Origin: WTJO01 sp965660165
GTDB lineage: Bacteria > Pseudomonadota > Alphaproteobacteria > Puniceispirillales > Puniceispirillaceae
Assembly: GCA_965660165.1 (NCBI GenBank)
Contig: CBFHYU010000040.1
Coordinates: forward strand, 1 to 10,419
Direction of reading: 5' to 3'
DNA: 10,419 bases
Made by a program: the position numbers and the translations under genes. This document shows, one piece after another, positions 1 to 6,904 of the stretch (its first letter is position 1; every line of letters begins with the position of its first letter). A model generated the notes under the pieces. The model searched no databases, was not told where the DNA came from, and worked only from the letters and a program-made list of their open reading frames with translations.

Positions 1-1
1 G

Positions 2-160
2 GATTTTATCATGATCCTAAGGTCACAGTTTAGGTATGAGTTTGGAGGTGGTTCTCAAACATCATCTCTTACAAAGAGCCATCATTTACAGCGGGATAAA
101 CATGGTTTCAGCTTAATTTCACGTTTTGGCTATCCGCCTATGTTGCAAAAATTACAGTAG
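2..160 (+). CDS. possible C-terminal tail of a convergent gene (partial, unrecognised)
   Basis: A reading frame is open from the left edge of the window to a TAG at 158-160, giving 52 residues without a start being required. An in-frame ATG occurs at 11 but has no clear ribosome binding site. The peptide contains the segments RYEFGGGSQTSS and SRFGYPPMLQKLQ. I do not recognise a family. It would converge on the small secreted-peptide gene, whose stop lies only four bases away, which suits a compact genome. The frame is short enough to be chance, and no terminator separates the two genes. Sequence to the left of the window would settle whether this is a real C-terminus. Confidence 0.25.
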   Translation, partial: DFIMILRSQFRYEFGGGSQTSSLTKSHHLQRDKHGFSLISRFGYPPMLQKLQ

Positions 161-164
161 ATTT

Positions 165-308
165 TCAGTCTTCATGTTCTTCCGAAACATGGCAATGAGC
201 GAACCCATCTGCGCTTTCATGACATGATAGCTGGCTTTCCTCATTTTGATGCGCGTGCGCAAAAAAAGGCATTATCAACATTGCTACTGCTAACATTAAA
301 TATCTCAC
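165..308 (-). CDS. small secreted Cys/His-rich protein, 47 aa, last gene of the urease operon
   Basis: This is a 47-residue protein too short for usual gene calling. The GTG start at 308-306 is preceded by AGGAG with a seven-base spacer, which decides the start. Residues 1-19 (MRYLMLAVAMLIMPFFAHA) form a textbook Sec signal peptide: a basic start, a hydrophobic core, and an A-H-A cleavage site after residue 19. The predicted mature peptide is only 28 residues, acidic, with two Cys (29, 39) and five His (20, 30, 38, 40, 45). Its core LSCHESADGFAHCH resembles the CH-x(n)-G-x-x-HCH pattern of small exported proteins with YHCH-type metal-binding motifs. It starts 40 bases after the ureG stop on the same strand, so it is probably co-transcribed with urease. 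Periplasmic metal binding, perhaps nickel, is inference. UreJ/HupE genes often sit here, but this protein has no membrane segments beyond the signal. Confidence 0.72.
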   Translation of the reverse strand: MRYLMLAVAMLIMPFFAHAHQNEESQLSCHESADGFAHCHVSEEHED

Positions 309-348
309 TTACGTTCTCCTTTGTTGTGCATTGGGTAAATCCTACAGT

Positions 349-972
349 TTAGTGAAGGCCGCCTTCTGCTCTCAAAAATTCAGCTAATTCTGGCACGCCT
401 ACACCCTTTCGCATTGAGCCAAATATAAAGGGTAATTCGCCCCTATTATCTTTGGTGTCTTTGCGCATTTGCTCAAGGTCAACCTCAACATGTTCTGCTA
501 GCTCGATTTTATTCACCACCAGCATGTCAGACTTCATCAGGGCTGGCCCTTTCTTGCGCGGAATATCAGCCCCCATACAGACATCAATTACATAGATGGT
601 TAAATCCACTAATTCTGGGCTAAAGGTCGCCGCCAGATTATCCCCACCTGATTCAAGCAAGATAAGTTCAAGGTCTGGAAAGTCCCGCTTTAAGGCATCC
701 ATAGCCGCCAGATTTACAGACGCATCTTCACGAATAGCGGTATGCGGACAGCCCCCTGTCTCTACCCCGCGAATTCTATCAGAACTGAGCGCTTGCGCCC
801 GCACCAAATAGTCTGCATCTTCAGAGGTATAAATATCATTGGTAATAACAGCCATTGATATATCATCGCTTAATGCTCGGCATAATGCCTCTGTCATACT
901 GGTTTTTCCAGCGCCCACAGGTCCGCCAATACCTACCCGCAACGGGCCATATCTTAATTTTTCTCTTGTCAT
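349..972 (-). CDS. ureG: urease accessory GTPase UreG
   Basis: UreG is the cytoplasmic SIMIBI-class GTPase that delivers nickel to apo-urease in the UreD-UreF-UreG complex. At 207 residues it has the usual family length. The P-loop GPVGAGKT lies at 17-24, the nickel-binding CPH motif at 75-77 (within GGCPHTAIRED), and the ESGGDNLAATFSPEL switch region begins at 107. The base-recognition motif reads NKIE at 154-157, with Glu where UreG and most G proteins have Asp; the codon is GAG, so this is not a reading error of frame. The ATG at 972 overlaps the ureF stop as ATGA, a sign of translational coupling, with AAGGA ten bases upstream. Identification is secure; the effect of the NKIE variant is unknown. 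Confidence 0.98.
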   Translation of the reverse strand: MTREKLRYGPLRVGIGGPVGAGKTSMTEALCRALSDDISMAVITNDIYTSEDADYLVRAQALSSDRIRGVETGGCPHTAIREDASVNLAAMDALKRDFPDLELILLESGGDNLAATFSPELVDLTIYVIDVCMGADIPRKKGPALMKSDMLVVNKIELAEHVEVDLEQMRKDTKDNRGELPFIFGSMRKGVGVPELAEFLRAEGGLH

Positions 973-1637
973 GTTCTGTAAATCCTTGGGGTTGAGGTTT
1001 CATGTTTCATCGCCATCACATCAGAGATAAATGCGGCATTGCCCAGACTATCAAGCGTGCTGTTTTCTGCTTCTGAGGTTACTGTTTTAATGGCGGGATA
1101 CATCGCTACCATTATCTGCTGACCAGCTTGCTGACCAATCGGAATAGCGCGCACACCCACCGAAATCAGATTAGCCACAAAGGCTTGCAGATAGCTTTGG
1201 ATAGTAAGGGGCAGTTGAAGCTGTTTTTGATATGCGGCCATGCCAACAGCAACTGGATAGGCTAGCCCCTCAGGCAAATCAATATCATAGCTTGCCCGCA
1301 ATATATGGCAAAAGGCCTGGCCTAGCTCGCTCGTTTCAAGATGTCTTTCTTTGCTAGAGGATAATGCCAGACATAATTGATTTGCCTCTGGGATATGTTG
1401 ATATGCGGCTGTGATGAAAAGCGCATCATTTCGCCCTGAACCATGCGTAAGCACAAGCCTTATCCAACGCTCAAGCGTTGGCGCATCAACTACCAGCCCA
1501 TCCTGTATCGCTGCCTCTAGCCCATGAGAATAGCTAAATGCGCCAATTGGGAAAGCAGGCGAAAACCACGCCTGTAATATCATCAGCTCATGGCTTTGTT
1601 CAGGCATCGTAAGCTCAGGCATCATAAGCTCAGGCAT
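969..1637 (-). CDS. ureF: urease accessory protein UreF
   Basis: UreF is the all-helical accessory protein that binds UreD and UreG and acts in GTP-dependent nickel insertion. With the ATG at 1637 it is 222 residues, a normal size. The family signature SPAFPIGAFSYSHGLE is at 26-41, and the C-terminus ends with the conserved type DVMAMKHETSTPRIYRT. The ureE stop and this ATG share a base (TGATG), which favours this start through coupling; a TTG one codon upstream at 1640 would add one residue. The first residues are a short repeat (MPELM/MPELT/MPEQ) encoded by a 15-base tandem repeat, giving further ATG codons at 1625, 1622, 1607 and 1583, so the true start is uncertain by up to about 18 residues. 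None of these has a strong Shine-Dalgarno. Homologues normally begin near the LILQ-like segment at 19-22. Confidence 0.95.
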   Translation of the reverse strand: MPELMMPELTMPEQSHELMILQAWFSPAFPIGAFSYSHGLEAAIQDGLVVDAPTLERWIRLVLTHGSGRNDALFITAAYQHIPEANQLCLALSSSKERHLETSELGQAFCHILRASYDIDLPEGLAYPVAVGMAAYQKQLQLPLTIQSYLQAFVANLISVGVRAIPIGQQAGQQIMVAMYPAIKTVTSEAENSTLDSLGNAAFISDVMAMKHETSTPRIYRT

Positions 1638-1639
1638 CA
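1601..1639. repeat. 15-bp tandem repeat at the start of ureF
   Basis: About 2.6 copies of a 15-base unit lie in tandem: 1601-1615 (CAGGCATCGTAAGCT), 1616-1630 (CAGGCATCATAAGCT, one change) and 1631-1639 (partial). The period is a multiple of three, so copies add or remove five residues (MPELM/T) at the UreF N-terminus without breaking frame. Each copy also carries an ATG. The repeat abuts the ureE stop. Confidence 0.9.
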
Positions 1640-2146
1640 ATGATGGTGGTGAGGATCAAGGTCATGGCTATGATCATGGGAATGAGCATGACTGTGACCG
1701 TGGCTGTGATCGTGGCTATGTGTACGGCCATGACCATATGCGCCGCCCTCTGGTGTAAACGGCGCTTCCAGCGTTTCCAATTCTGCGCCTAGACGCCTAA
1801 GCATATCTTCAAGTACATGATCTTGCTGTATCAACAGAAAATCCATTTCAATCTGGCAGGGCGTATGCCTGTTCCCGATATGCCATGCAATGCGCGCCAG
1901 ATGGCTATGTGACACCTTCAACAATGGTTCTGCTTTGGGTTTGATCGCAATAATGCGCCCATCTTCTAGCTCAAATCCATCTGTTGCTGAAAGTGAGATT
2001 GTTTCTGGCAATTCAACCAAAAACGCCTCGCCAGAATCTGTAACCAGCCTCTTACGGCGCAAAAATCTGCCATCATAATCCAAAGTAATGACATCATCAG
2101 CATTGCTGGCATCTACATTATGGACACGTTTCTGGGAAATCTGCAT
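1637..2146 (-). CDS. ureE: urease accessory nickel metallochaperone UreE, His-tailed
   Basis: UreE is a dimeric nickel chaperone that supplies nickel to UreG and urease. The protein has 169 residues: an N-terminal peptide-binding domain (about 1-75), then a metal-binding domain with the conserved GNRH at 91-94, whose His94 matches the interface nickel ligand, and HVLEDMLRRLG at 110-120. From about 139 the C-terminus is a His-rich tail of alternating H-S/H-D/H-G units ending in HHHH, with 15 His in the last 31 residues; such tails bind several nickel ions and may store them. The ATG at 2146 has AGGAAG about eight bases upstream. It lies 45 bases after ureC and its stop overlaps the ureF start. 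No nickel uptake gene is seen nearby, so the tail may matter for buffering (inference). Confidence 0.97.
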   Translation of the reverse strand: MQISQKRVHNVDASNADDVITLDYDGRFLRRKRLVTDSGEAFLVELPETISLSATDGFELEDGRIIAIKPKAEPLLKVSHSHLARIAWHIGNRHTPCQIEMDFLLIQQDHVLEDMLRRLGAELETLEAPFTPEGGAYGHGRTHSHDHSHGHSHAHSHDHSHDLDPHHHH

Positions 2147-2191
2147 AGCATCTATCTTCCTTCATCAAATTAAACCTGTAAAACCGCCTTG

Positions 2192-3901
2192 CTAGAACAG
2201 GAAATAGCGCTGTGCCATCGGCAATTCTTCTGCTGGCTCGCAGGTAAGCAATTCACCATCTGCCCGCACCTCATAAGTTTCTGGATGCACCTCAATATCA
2301 GGCTGATAATTATTCATCACCATATCAGACTTTGAGATAGTACGGGTATTCTCAACAGCCAAAGTGTGTTTTGCAAGACCAAGCTTTTTGGCAATATCTT
2401 CATCCTGAGCGGCCTTGCTAACAAAACAGACAGCTGACTGCTCAACAGACCTGCCATAAGATGCAAACATTGGGCGCGTATAGACAGGTTGCGGCGTAGG
2501 GATAGAGGCGTTCGGGTCGCCCATCTGCGCTACCGCAATAGAGCCGCCAAGCAAAACCATTTCTGGCTTCACCCCAAAAAAGGCAGGTTTCCACAACACT
2601 AAATCAGCACGTTTACCTACCTCAATACTGCCAATATGGCTCGATATTCCGTGACAAATAGCAGGGTTTATTGTGTATTTTGCAATATAGCGCTTTACCC
2701 GAAAATTATCATTATCACCTGTTTCATCTGCAAGCCTGCCTCGTTGAAGCTTCATTTTATGGGCAGTTTGCCATGTGCGGATAATCACTTCGCCAACACG
2801 CCCCATCGCCTGACTATCAGACGCGATAATTGAAAATGCGCCCATATCATGCAAAATATCTTCTGCTGCGATTGTTTCTTTGCGGATTCTGCTTTCTGCA
2901 AAGGCCACATCTTCGGGAATTGATTTATCCAGATGATGACACACCATCAGCATATCCAGATGTTCTTCAAGCGTGTTTACCGTATAGGGGCGGGTTGGGT
3001 TGGTAGAAGACGGAATAACATGGCTTTGCCCGCATAGTTTTATAATGTCAGGGGCGTGACCACCGCCTGCCCCTTCTGTATGAAAGGCGTGGATAGTGCG
3101 CCCTTTCATCGCGGCGATTGTATGTTCAACAAAGCCACTTTCATTTAGCGTATCTGTATGGATCATGACCTGAATATCCATCTCATCGGCCACGCTGAGG
3201 CACGTATCAATAGTTGCTGGTGTTGTGCCCCAATCTTCGTGCAGTTTCAACGCACAGGCGCCTGCCTTTATCTGTTCTTCCAACGCTTCAGGCAAAGCCG
3301 CATTGCCCTTGCCAGCAAAGGCCAAATTCATAGCAAAGCTGTCTGCTGACTGAAGCATACGGCCAATATGCCACGGGCCAGGCGTGCAGGTAGTGGCCAA
3401 AGTGCCATGTGCAGGGCCAGTGCCGCCGCCTAACATGGTTGTCAATCCTGAATGAAGCGCATCTTCAATTTGTTGTGGGCAAATAAAATGGATATGGCTG
3501 TCAAAACCGCCTGCGGTCAGAATATGTCCTTCGCCTGCAATCGCTTCTGTAGACGGGCCAATGATGATATTTACCCCATCTTGTGTATCTGGGTTTCCCG
3601 CTTTACCAATTGCATGGATTACACCGTCTTTCAGCCCAATATCTGCTTTATAAATGCCTGTGACATCCACAATTAACGCATTGGTGATAACGGTGTCTAC
3701 TGCACCACCATTGCGCGGGACTTGCGACTGTCCCATGCCGTCCCGAATTACTTTGCCGCCCCCAAATTTAACCTCGTCTCCATAGTGGGTTAAATCTTTT
3801 TCAACCTCGATAAATAACTCTGTATCTGCAAGCCTCACCTTATCGCCTGTGGTAGGGCCATACATATCAGCATAGATGCTTCTAGAAAGTGGCACTGGCA
3901 T
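2192..3901 (-). CDS. ureC: urease alpha (catalytic) subunit UreC
   Basis: UreC is the catalytic subunit that hydrolyses urea to ammonia and carbamate in the cytoplasm. At 569 residues it is full length. All active-site residues are in place with an offset of +2 from Klebsiella numbering: nickel ligands His136, His138, His248, His274 and Asp362, the carbamylated Lys219 in ALKLHEDW, His221 in substrate binding, His322 in the mobile flap next to Cys321 (MVCHHLD), and Arg338. The N-terminal composite domain begins with YADMYGPTTGDKVRLADT at 10-27. The ATG at 3901 shares its A with the ureB stop (TAATG), and GGGAG lies seven bases upstream inside ureB. Nothing suggests loss of function. It is a three-gene-type bacterial enzyme (separate gamma, beta and alpha chains). 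Confidence 0.99.
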   Translation of the reverse strand: MPVPLSRSIYADMYGPTTGDKVRLADTELFIEVEKDLTHYGDEVKFGGGKVIRDGMGQSQVPRNGGAVDTVITNALIVDVTGIYKADIGLKDGVIHAIGKAGNPDTQDGVNIIIGPSTEAIAGEGHILTAGGFDSHIHFICPQQIEDALHSGLTTMLGGGTGPAHGTLATTCTPGPWHIGRMLQSADSFAMNLAFAGKGNAALPEALEEQIKAGACALKLHEDWGTTPATIDTCLSVADEMDIQVMIHTDTLNESGFVEHTIAAMKGRTIHAFHTEGAGGGHAPDIIKLCGQSHVIPSSTNPTRPYTVNTLEEHLDMLMVCHHLDKSIPEDVAFAESRIRKETIAAEDILHDMGAFSIIASDSQAMGRVGEVIIRTWQTAHKMKLQRGRLADETGDNDNFRVKRYIAKYTINPAICHGISSHIGSIEVGKRADLVLWKPAFFGVKPEMVLLGGSIAVAQMGDPNASIPTPQPVYTRPMFASYGRSVEQSAVCFVSKAAQDEDIAKKLGLAKHTLAVENTRTISKSDMVMNNYQPDIEVHPETYEVRADGELLTCEPAEELPMAQRYFLF

Positions 3902-4206
3902 TATAATGCTCCCATAATCTTTTGATTGAACCCGTGAACAATACGTTGTCCGCCATATGGGATTAGCTGAATTTCGCGCGTCTGGCCTGGCTCAAACCGA
4001 ACAGCTGTACCTGCCGCAATATCAAGACGCATGCCGCGCGCCATATCTCTGTCAAATTCAAGTGCGCTATTAGCTTCATAGAAATGATAATGGCTACCAA
4101 CCTGGATTGGTCTGTCACCTGTATTGGCAACTGTCAGGCGGATAGAAGATTTATCCGCATTCAGCATCAGATCGCCTGATTGTGTTATAATTTCACCTGG
4201 TATCAT
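3901..4206 (-). CDS. ureB: urease beta subunit UreB
   Basis: UreB is the small structural beta chain that packs on UreC in the (ABC)3 enzyme. The 101-residue length is typical. Family features are the N-terminal IPGEI at 2-6, VGSHYHF at 36-42, and the GMRLDIAAGTAVRFEPG segment at 58-74, followed by a C-terminal GFNQKIMGAL. The ATG at 4206 follows the ureA stop by 12 bases and has an AAAGGGGG ribosome binding site four bases upstream. The stop overlaps the ureC ATG by one base, so stoichiometric expression with the catalytic subunit is likely. No oddities are visible. Confidence 0.98.
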   Translation of the reverse strand: MIPGEIITQSGDLMLNADKSSIRLTVANTGDRPIQVGSHYHFYEANSALEFDRDMARGMRLDIAAGTAVRFEPGQTREIQLIPYGGQRIVHGFNQKIMGAL

Positions 4207-4218
4207 AATACCCCCTTT

Positions 4219-4521
4219 CTAGCGTATCGGATGATGGACAGTGACAAGCTTGGTACCATCTGGAAAGGTAGCCTCGACCTGTACGTCATGCACCATCTCA
4301 GCGATACCATCCATACAATCATCTCGGCTGATAACCTGTGCGCCAGCAGCCATCAAATCAGCGACTGTACGGCCATCTCGTGCGCCTTCAACAACAAAGT
4401 CTGTGATTAAAGAAACAGCCTCTGGATAATTTAGCTTCACCCCTCTTTCAAGCCGATTGCGAGCGACCATTGCCGCCAGTGACACCAGTAATTTGTCTTT
4501 TTCTCTGGGACTCAACTTCAC
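4219..4521 (-). CDS. ureA: urease gamma subunit UreA (GTG start)
   Basis: UreA is the gamma chain of bacterial urease. I place the start at GTG 4521-4519, giving exactly 100 residues that begin M(V)KLSPREKDKLL, the normal family N-terminus. An ideal ribosome binding site, AAAGGAG with a six-base spacer, lies just upstream and overlaps the ureD stop. An in-frame ATG at 4578 would add 19 residues and overlap ureD by 46 bases, but those residues do not fit the family and lack a good binding site. Conserved segments are KLNYPEA at 29-35, EGARDG at 45-50 and the C-terminal VTVHHPIR. The gap to ureD is 11 bases. Function and identity are secure. Confidence 0.97.
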   Translation of the reverse strand: MKLSPREKDKLLVSLAAMVARNRLERGVKLNYPEAVSLITDFVVEGARDGRTVADLMAAGAQVISRDDCMDGIAEMVHDVQVEATFPDGTKLVTVHHPIR

Positions 4522-4540
4522 TTCTATCTCCTTTAGACTT
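4522..4540 (-). promoter_or_regulatory. ribosome binding site that decides the ureA start
   Basis: On the minus strand the sequence TCTAAAGGAGATAGAAGTG contains the ureD TAA, an AGGAG core and the ureA GTG within 19 bases. The core sits six bases from GTG 4521, which supports the 100-residue UreA over the longer ATG form, and couples ureA translation to ureD termination. Confidence 0.8.
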
Positions 4541-5339
4541 GCCAGACACGGGGCATAGGCTGTTGGCGCAATGCGCATAACAGCCTGTTAATCTCTAATC
4601 TAGCGTGTGCTACAGACGCGCTTGCCAGACGGATAATAAACTTTTCATTCCAGCAAGATGCGGCAATAAAAGACGGGCTATCATCAATGATAGCACGCAC
4701 ATTGCCTGCTAGCTGTTCTGCATCACTTCCTGCATAGAGAATTGTTGTGAGGGATTTAGCACCATTTCCGCCAGCAGATGCCGCCATAACATCAGCAATA
4801 TCTGCGTTCAGCCATGCAGATTCCGCATGAAACAGCGTGCCATCACGATATAACCGCCAATTATCAGTAAAATGACAATGATGGATGGTCTCGCCCATTG
4901 CCTCACGACCCAGAATAATTGTCTCTGCCAAAAGACATTTGCTATCAGCAGACATATCTAGCCGGATTGTGCGATCAAGCTCGGCACCATCAAACATAAT
5001 TGTTTCCTGAGGTAGCCAATGCAAGCATGCAGCATTGTCGGCACGCAAATTAACAGCCATTATTGCTGCATCAGTGCTGCTTTTATAGAGCCGTTCTGCT
5101 GTCTGAGAAGTCACAACAATGTCACAAAATTCTGCAACTATCGAAATATCCAGCCTATCGCCACCAGTGATACCGCCTGCAGTATTCAGCATTACAGCTT
5201 CGGTCATTTTGCCATAGGTTTTAGGTAAAATAAGCTTGGAACAGCCAGACTGGTACAGCTGTTTGACTGTTTGACCATCTTTATGAAAGTCTATCTGACC
5301 TTTCGCGCGTTGCATTACAGGCGGTGCTAAACCGTCCAT
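4533..5339 (-). CDS. ureD: urease accessory protein UreD (UreH family)
   Basis: UreD binds apo-urease and recruits UreF and UreG for nickel insertion. It is 268 residues, a usual size. Clear family segments are NTAGGITGGDRL at 52-63, TSQTAERLYKS at 78-88, LHWLPQETIMFDGAELDR at 106-123, GREAMGE at 144-150 and DNWRLYRDGTLFHAE at 159-173. The ATG at 5339 has GAGGAA seven bases upstream. It follows the racemase gene by only 21 bases and precedes ureA by 11, which links the urease genes physically to the upstream racemase-transporter group. The C-terminus (QQPMPRVWQV) is normal for the family. No defects are visible. Confidence 0.97.
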   Translation of the reverse strand: MDGLAPPVMQRAKGQIDFHKDGQTVKQLYQSGCSKLILPKTYGKMTEAVMLNTAGGITGGDRLDISIVAEFCDIVVTSQTAERLYKSSTDAAIMAVNLRADNAACLHWLPQETIMFDGAELDRTIRLDMSADSKCLLAETIILGREAMGETIHHCHFTDNWRLYRDGTLFHAESAWLNADIADVMAASAGGNGAKSLTTILYAGSDAEQLAGNVRAIIDDSPSFIAASCWNEKFIIRLASASVAHARLEINRLLCALRQQPMPRVWQV

Positions 5340-5360
5340 TGACCCGTTCCTCGCATTACC

Positions 5361-6014
5361 TCATATCTGATTTAACGTCGCACACATTAGCCCAATAGAT
5401 GAGGTCACAGGGTCTATCAGCCGAATAGACCGCGTCTCATCAAGAAGCTCAGACATAATGCTTGTCATCCCAGCACATCCCAGAACAACTGATGTTTCAG
5501 GAAATCTTCTTTTGATCTTATCTATTTCATTTCTGACTATCGGAATTGATATTTCTGGTTCAAATTCAAGTTGAAGCACTGGCACCCCGCTAGCCAAAAC
5601 ATCATCACACCGTGCGGAAAACCCAAGCTCTTCAATATTTTCAACTATCACTGGCACAGATACATCAAGCGTGGTTAATACGGTAAAGCGCTCACCAGCA
5701 AGACAGGCCATATGATAAGCGGCCTGACCAATGCCAATAACAGGTTTTTTAGTAAGCTTACGCGCCTGCTGAAGGCCAGTATTATCAAAACAACCAATAA
5801 TATAACCATCCATTTGTGGATTAGCATCGATAAGTGAGAGCAGGCCAGGTATGGCTAGCTCGCCATCTTCTGCGCCTTGAATTGAGGGCGGGCCATCAAG
5901 ATTGGTCATGCCAACAAGGCCTATCCCCGCGCTCAGATAATCCATACCAGCAGCAATACAGCTATCTGTCATTTCAGTCGTAGCGTTTGGGTTAATAAAG
6001 GCTATAGATTTCAC
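5361..6014 (-). CDS. Asp/Glu/hydantoin-family racemase
   Basis: This 217-residue protein belongs to the Asp/Glu/hydantoin racemase superfamily (HyuE/HpxA-like), cofactor-independent enzymes with two opposed catalytic Cys. The first is Cys75 in IIGCFDNTGL and the second Cys180 in VLGCAGMTSI; both halves show the expected beta-strand settings, and the N-terminus INPNATTEMT at 8-17 matches substrate-binding loops of this family. CFDNTGL is close to the CFDDTGL/CFDDPGL type of hydantoin and allantoin racemases, which suggests a cyclic ureide substrate rather than free aspartate, but I cannot fix it. The start is GTG at 6014, overlapping the upstream permease stop as GTGA. It sits between the importer and ureD, with 21 bases to ureD, so it may process the imported compound before urea is released (inference). 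Confidence 0.88.
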   Translation of the reverse strand: MKSIAFINPNATTEMTDSCIAAGMDYLSAGIGLVGMTNLDGPPSIQGAEDGELAIPGLLSLIDANPQMDGYIIGCFDNTGLQQARKLTKKPVIGIGQAAYHMACLAGERFTVLTTLDVSVPVIVENIEELGFSARCDDVLASGVPVLQLEFEPEISIPIVRNEIDKIKRRFPETSVVLGCAGMTSIMSELLDETRSIRLIDPVTSSIGLMCATLNQI

Positions 6015-6904
6015 GATGGCAGGCTTTCTTGCGGCGGTCTTTTACTAGTGCGCCTGCGTAATAAAATGAACAGGGTTAAAAAGATGAAAATAGCACAAAA
6101 GCTAACAGCCGTTGTTAATGAGCCTAGCGCATAGATAGTCGGGTCAGTAACGGTAGTGGTTAGTCCGCGAAGCTCAAGCGGTAGGGTATTCAGACCACCA
6201 ATCGCCTGAGAAGAGCGGGCAAGCTCATCATAGCTAAGGGTAAAGCCAAACAGCGCAACCCCAATTAACGAGGGGGCTATAATAGGCAATACAGCTTCTT
6301 TGAATGTCTGCCATGGGCCAGCACCCAAATCACGGGCAGCTTCTTCATAGGCAGGATCAAAACGGTTAAATACTGCAAACATAATCAAAAGACCAAAGGG
6401 CAATGTCCATGTTAATTGCGCCCCCAAGCCTGAGCTAAACAAACCCATTGTGGTTCTGAAATCATCAATTACCCACTGGATTTGCATATCTGCACCAATT
6501 GCCTTGATAAGGTCATCTAAAATTCTGAATTCAAGCGCGACCCCAAGACTGATTACAATAGACGGTACAATCAAAGATGAAATAGTGGCATAGAATAAAA
6601 AGGCTGATAGGGCGAAATGCTTGCGAAATGCCATTCCTGCACTTAGGCTCAAAATCACGGTAAGCACCATGACCACCAGCCCAAGCCTGATTGAGCGCCC
6701 AAATGCACCCCAAATATCAATTACCCCAACCCCGTCAAATAGCGATTCAAACCAGAATGTAGACACGCCACGCATAGGAAAGGTAAGTCCGCCTTCTGGC
6801 CCTTGAAATGATAGCACCAAAATAGACAAGGTAGGACCATATAAGAACAAGATAAATAGGCTGAAAAATATGCCGAGTAAAAGTCTAAATTGAGGCGCAA
6901 TCAT
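6011..6904 (-). CDS. ABC transporter permease, PotC-like
   Basis: This is the second inner-membrane permease of the importer, 297 residues. It has six likely membrane segments, roughly at 10-33, 72-92, 100-125, 160-180, 209-228 and 258-283. The cytoplasmic coupling (EAA) motif EEAARDLGAGPWQTFKEAVLP at 187-207 contacts the ATPase. Its type is the PotC side of the spermidine/putrescine/opine (PotABCD) family. The ATG at 6904 directly abuts the stop of the preceding permease (TAAATG) with no gap, and its own stop overlaps the racemase start by four bases. The C-terminus is basic (LLRRRTSKRPP). Membership of the family is secure; the transported compound is not deducible from the permease. Confidence 0.92.
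   Translation of the reverse strand: MIAPQFRLLLGIFFSLFILFLYGPTLSILVLSFQGPEGGLTFPMRGVSTFWFESLFDGVGVIDIWGAFGRSIRLGLVVMVLTVILSLSAGMAFRKHFALSAFLFYATISSLIVPSIVISLGVALEFRILDDLIKAIGADMQIQWVIDDFRTTMGLFSSGLGAQLTWTLPFGLLIMFAVFNRFDPAYEEAARDLGAGPWQTFKEAVLPIIAPSLIGVALFGFTLSYDELARSSQAIGGLNTLPLELRGLTTTVTDPTIYALGSLTTAVSFCAIFIFLTLFILLRRRTSKRPPQESLPS

Noticed and set aside
66..78. CTCTT-ACA-AAGAG hairpin as operon terminator
   Set aside because: The stem is only five pairs and no U-run follows on either strand, so it does not support an intrinsic terminator.
165..308. The small gene as a truncated UreJ/HupE nickel permease
   Set aside because: The signal peptide followed by His and the GFAH segment recall HupE, but the conserved membrane segments and HPLxGxDH motif are absent and no hydrophobic remnant follows the stop.
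1654..1730. Histidine-rich repeat as a low-complexity or sequencing artefact
   Set aside because: It is in frame at the UreE C-terminus, where His tails are well known in this family.
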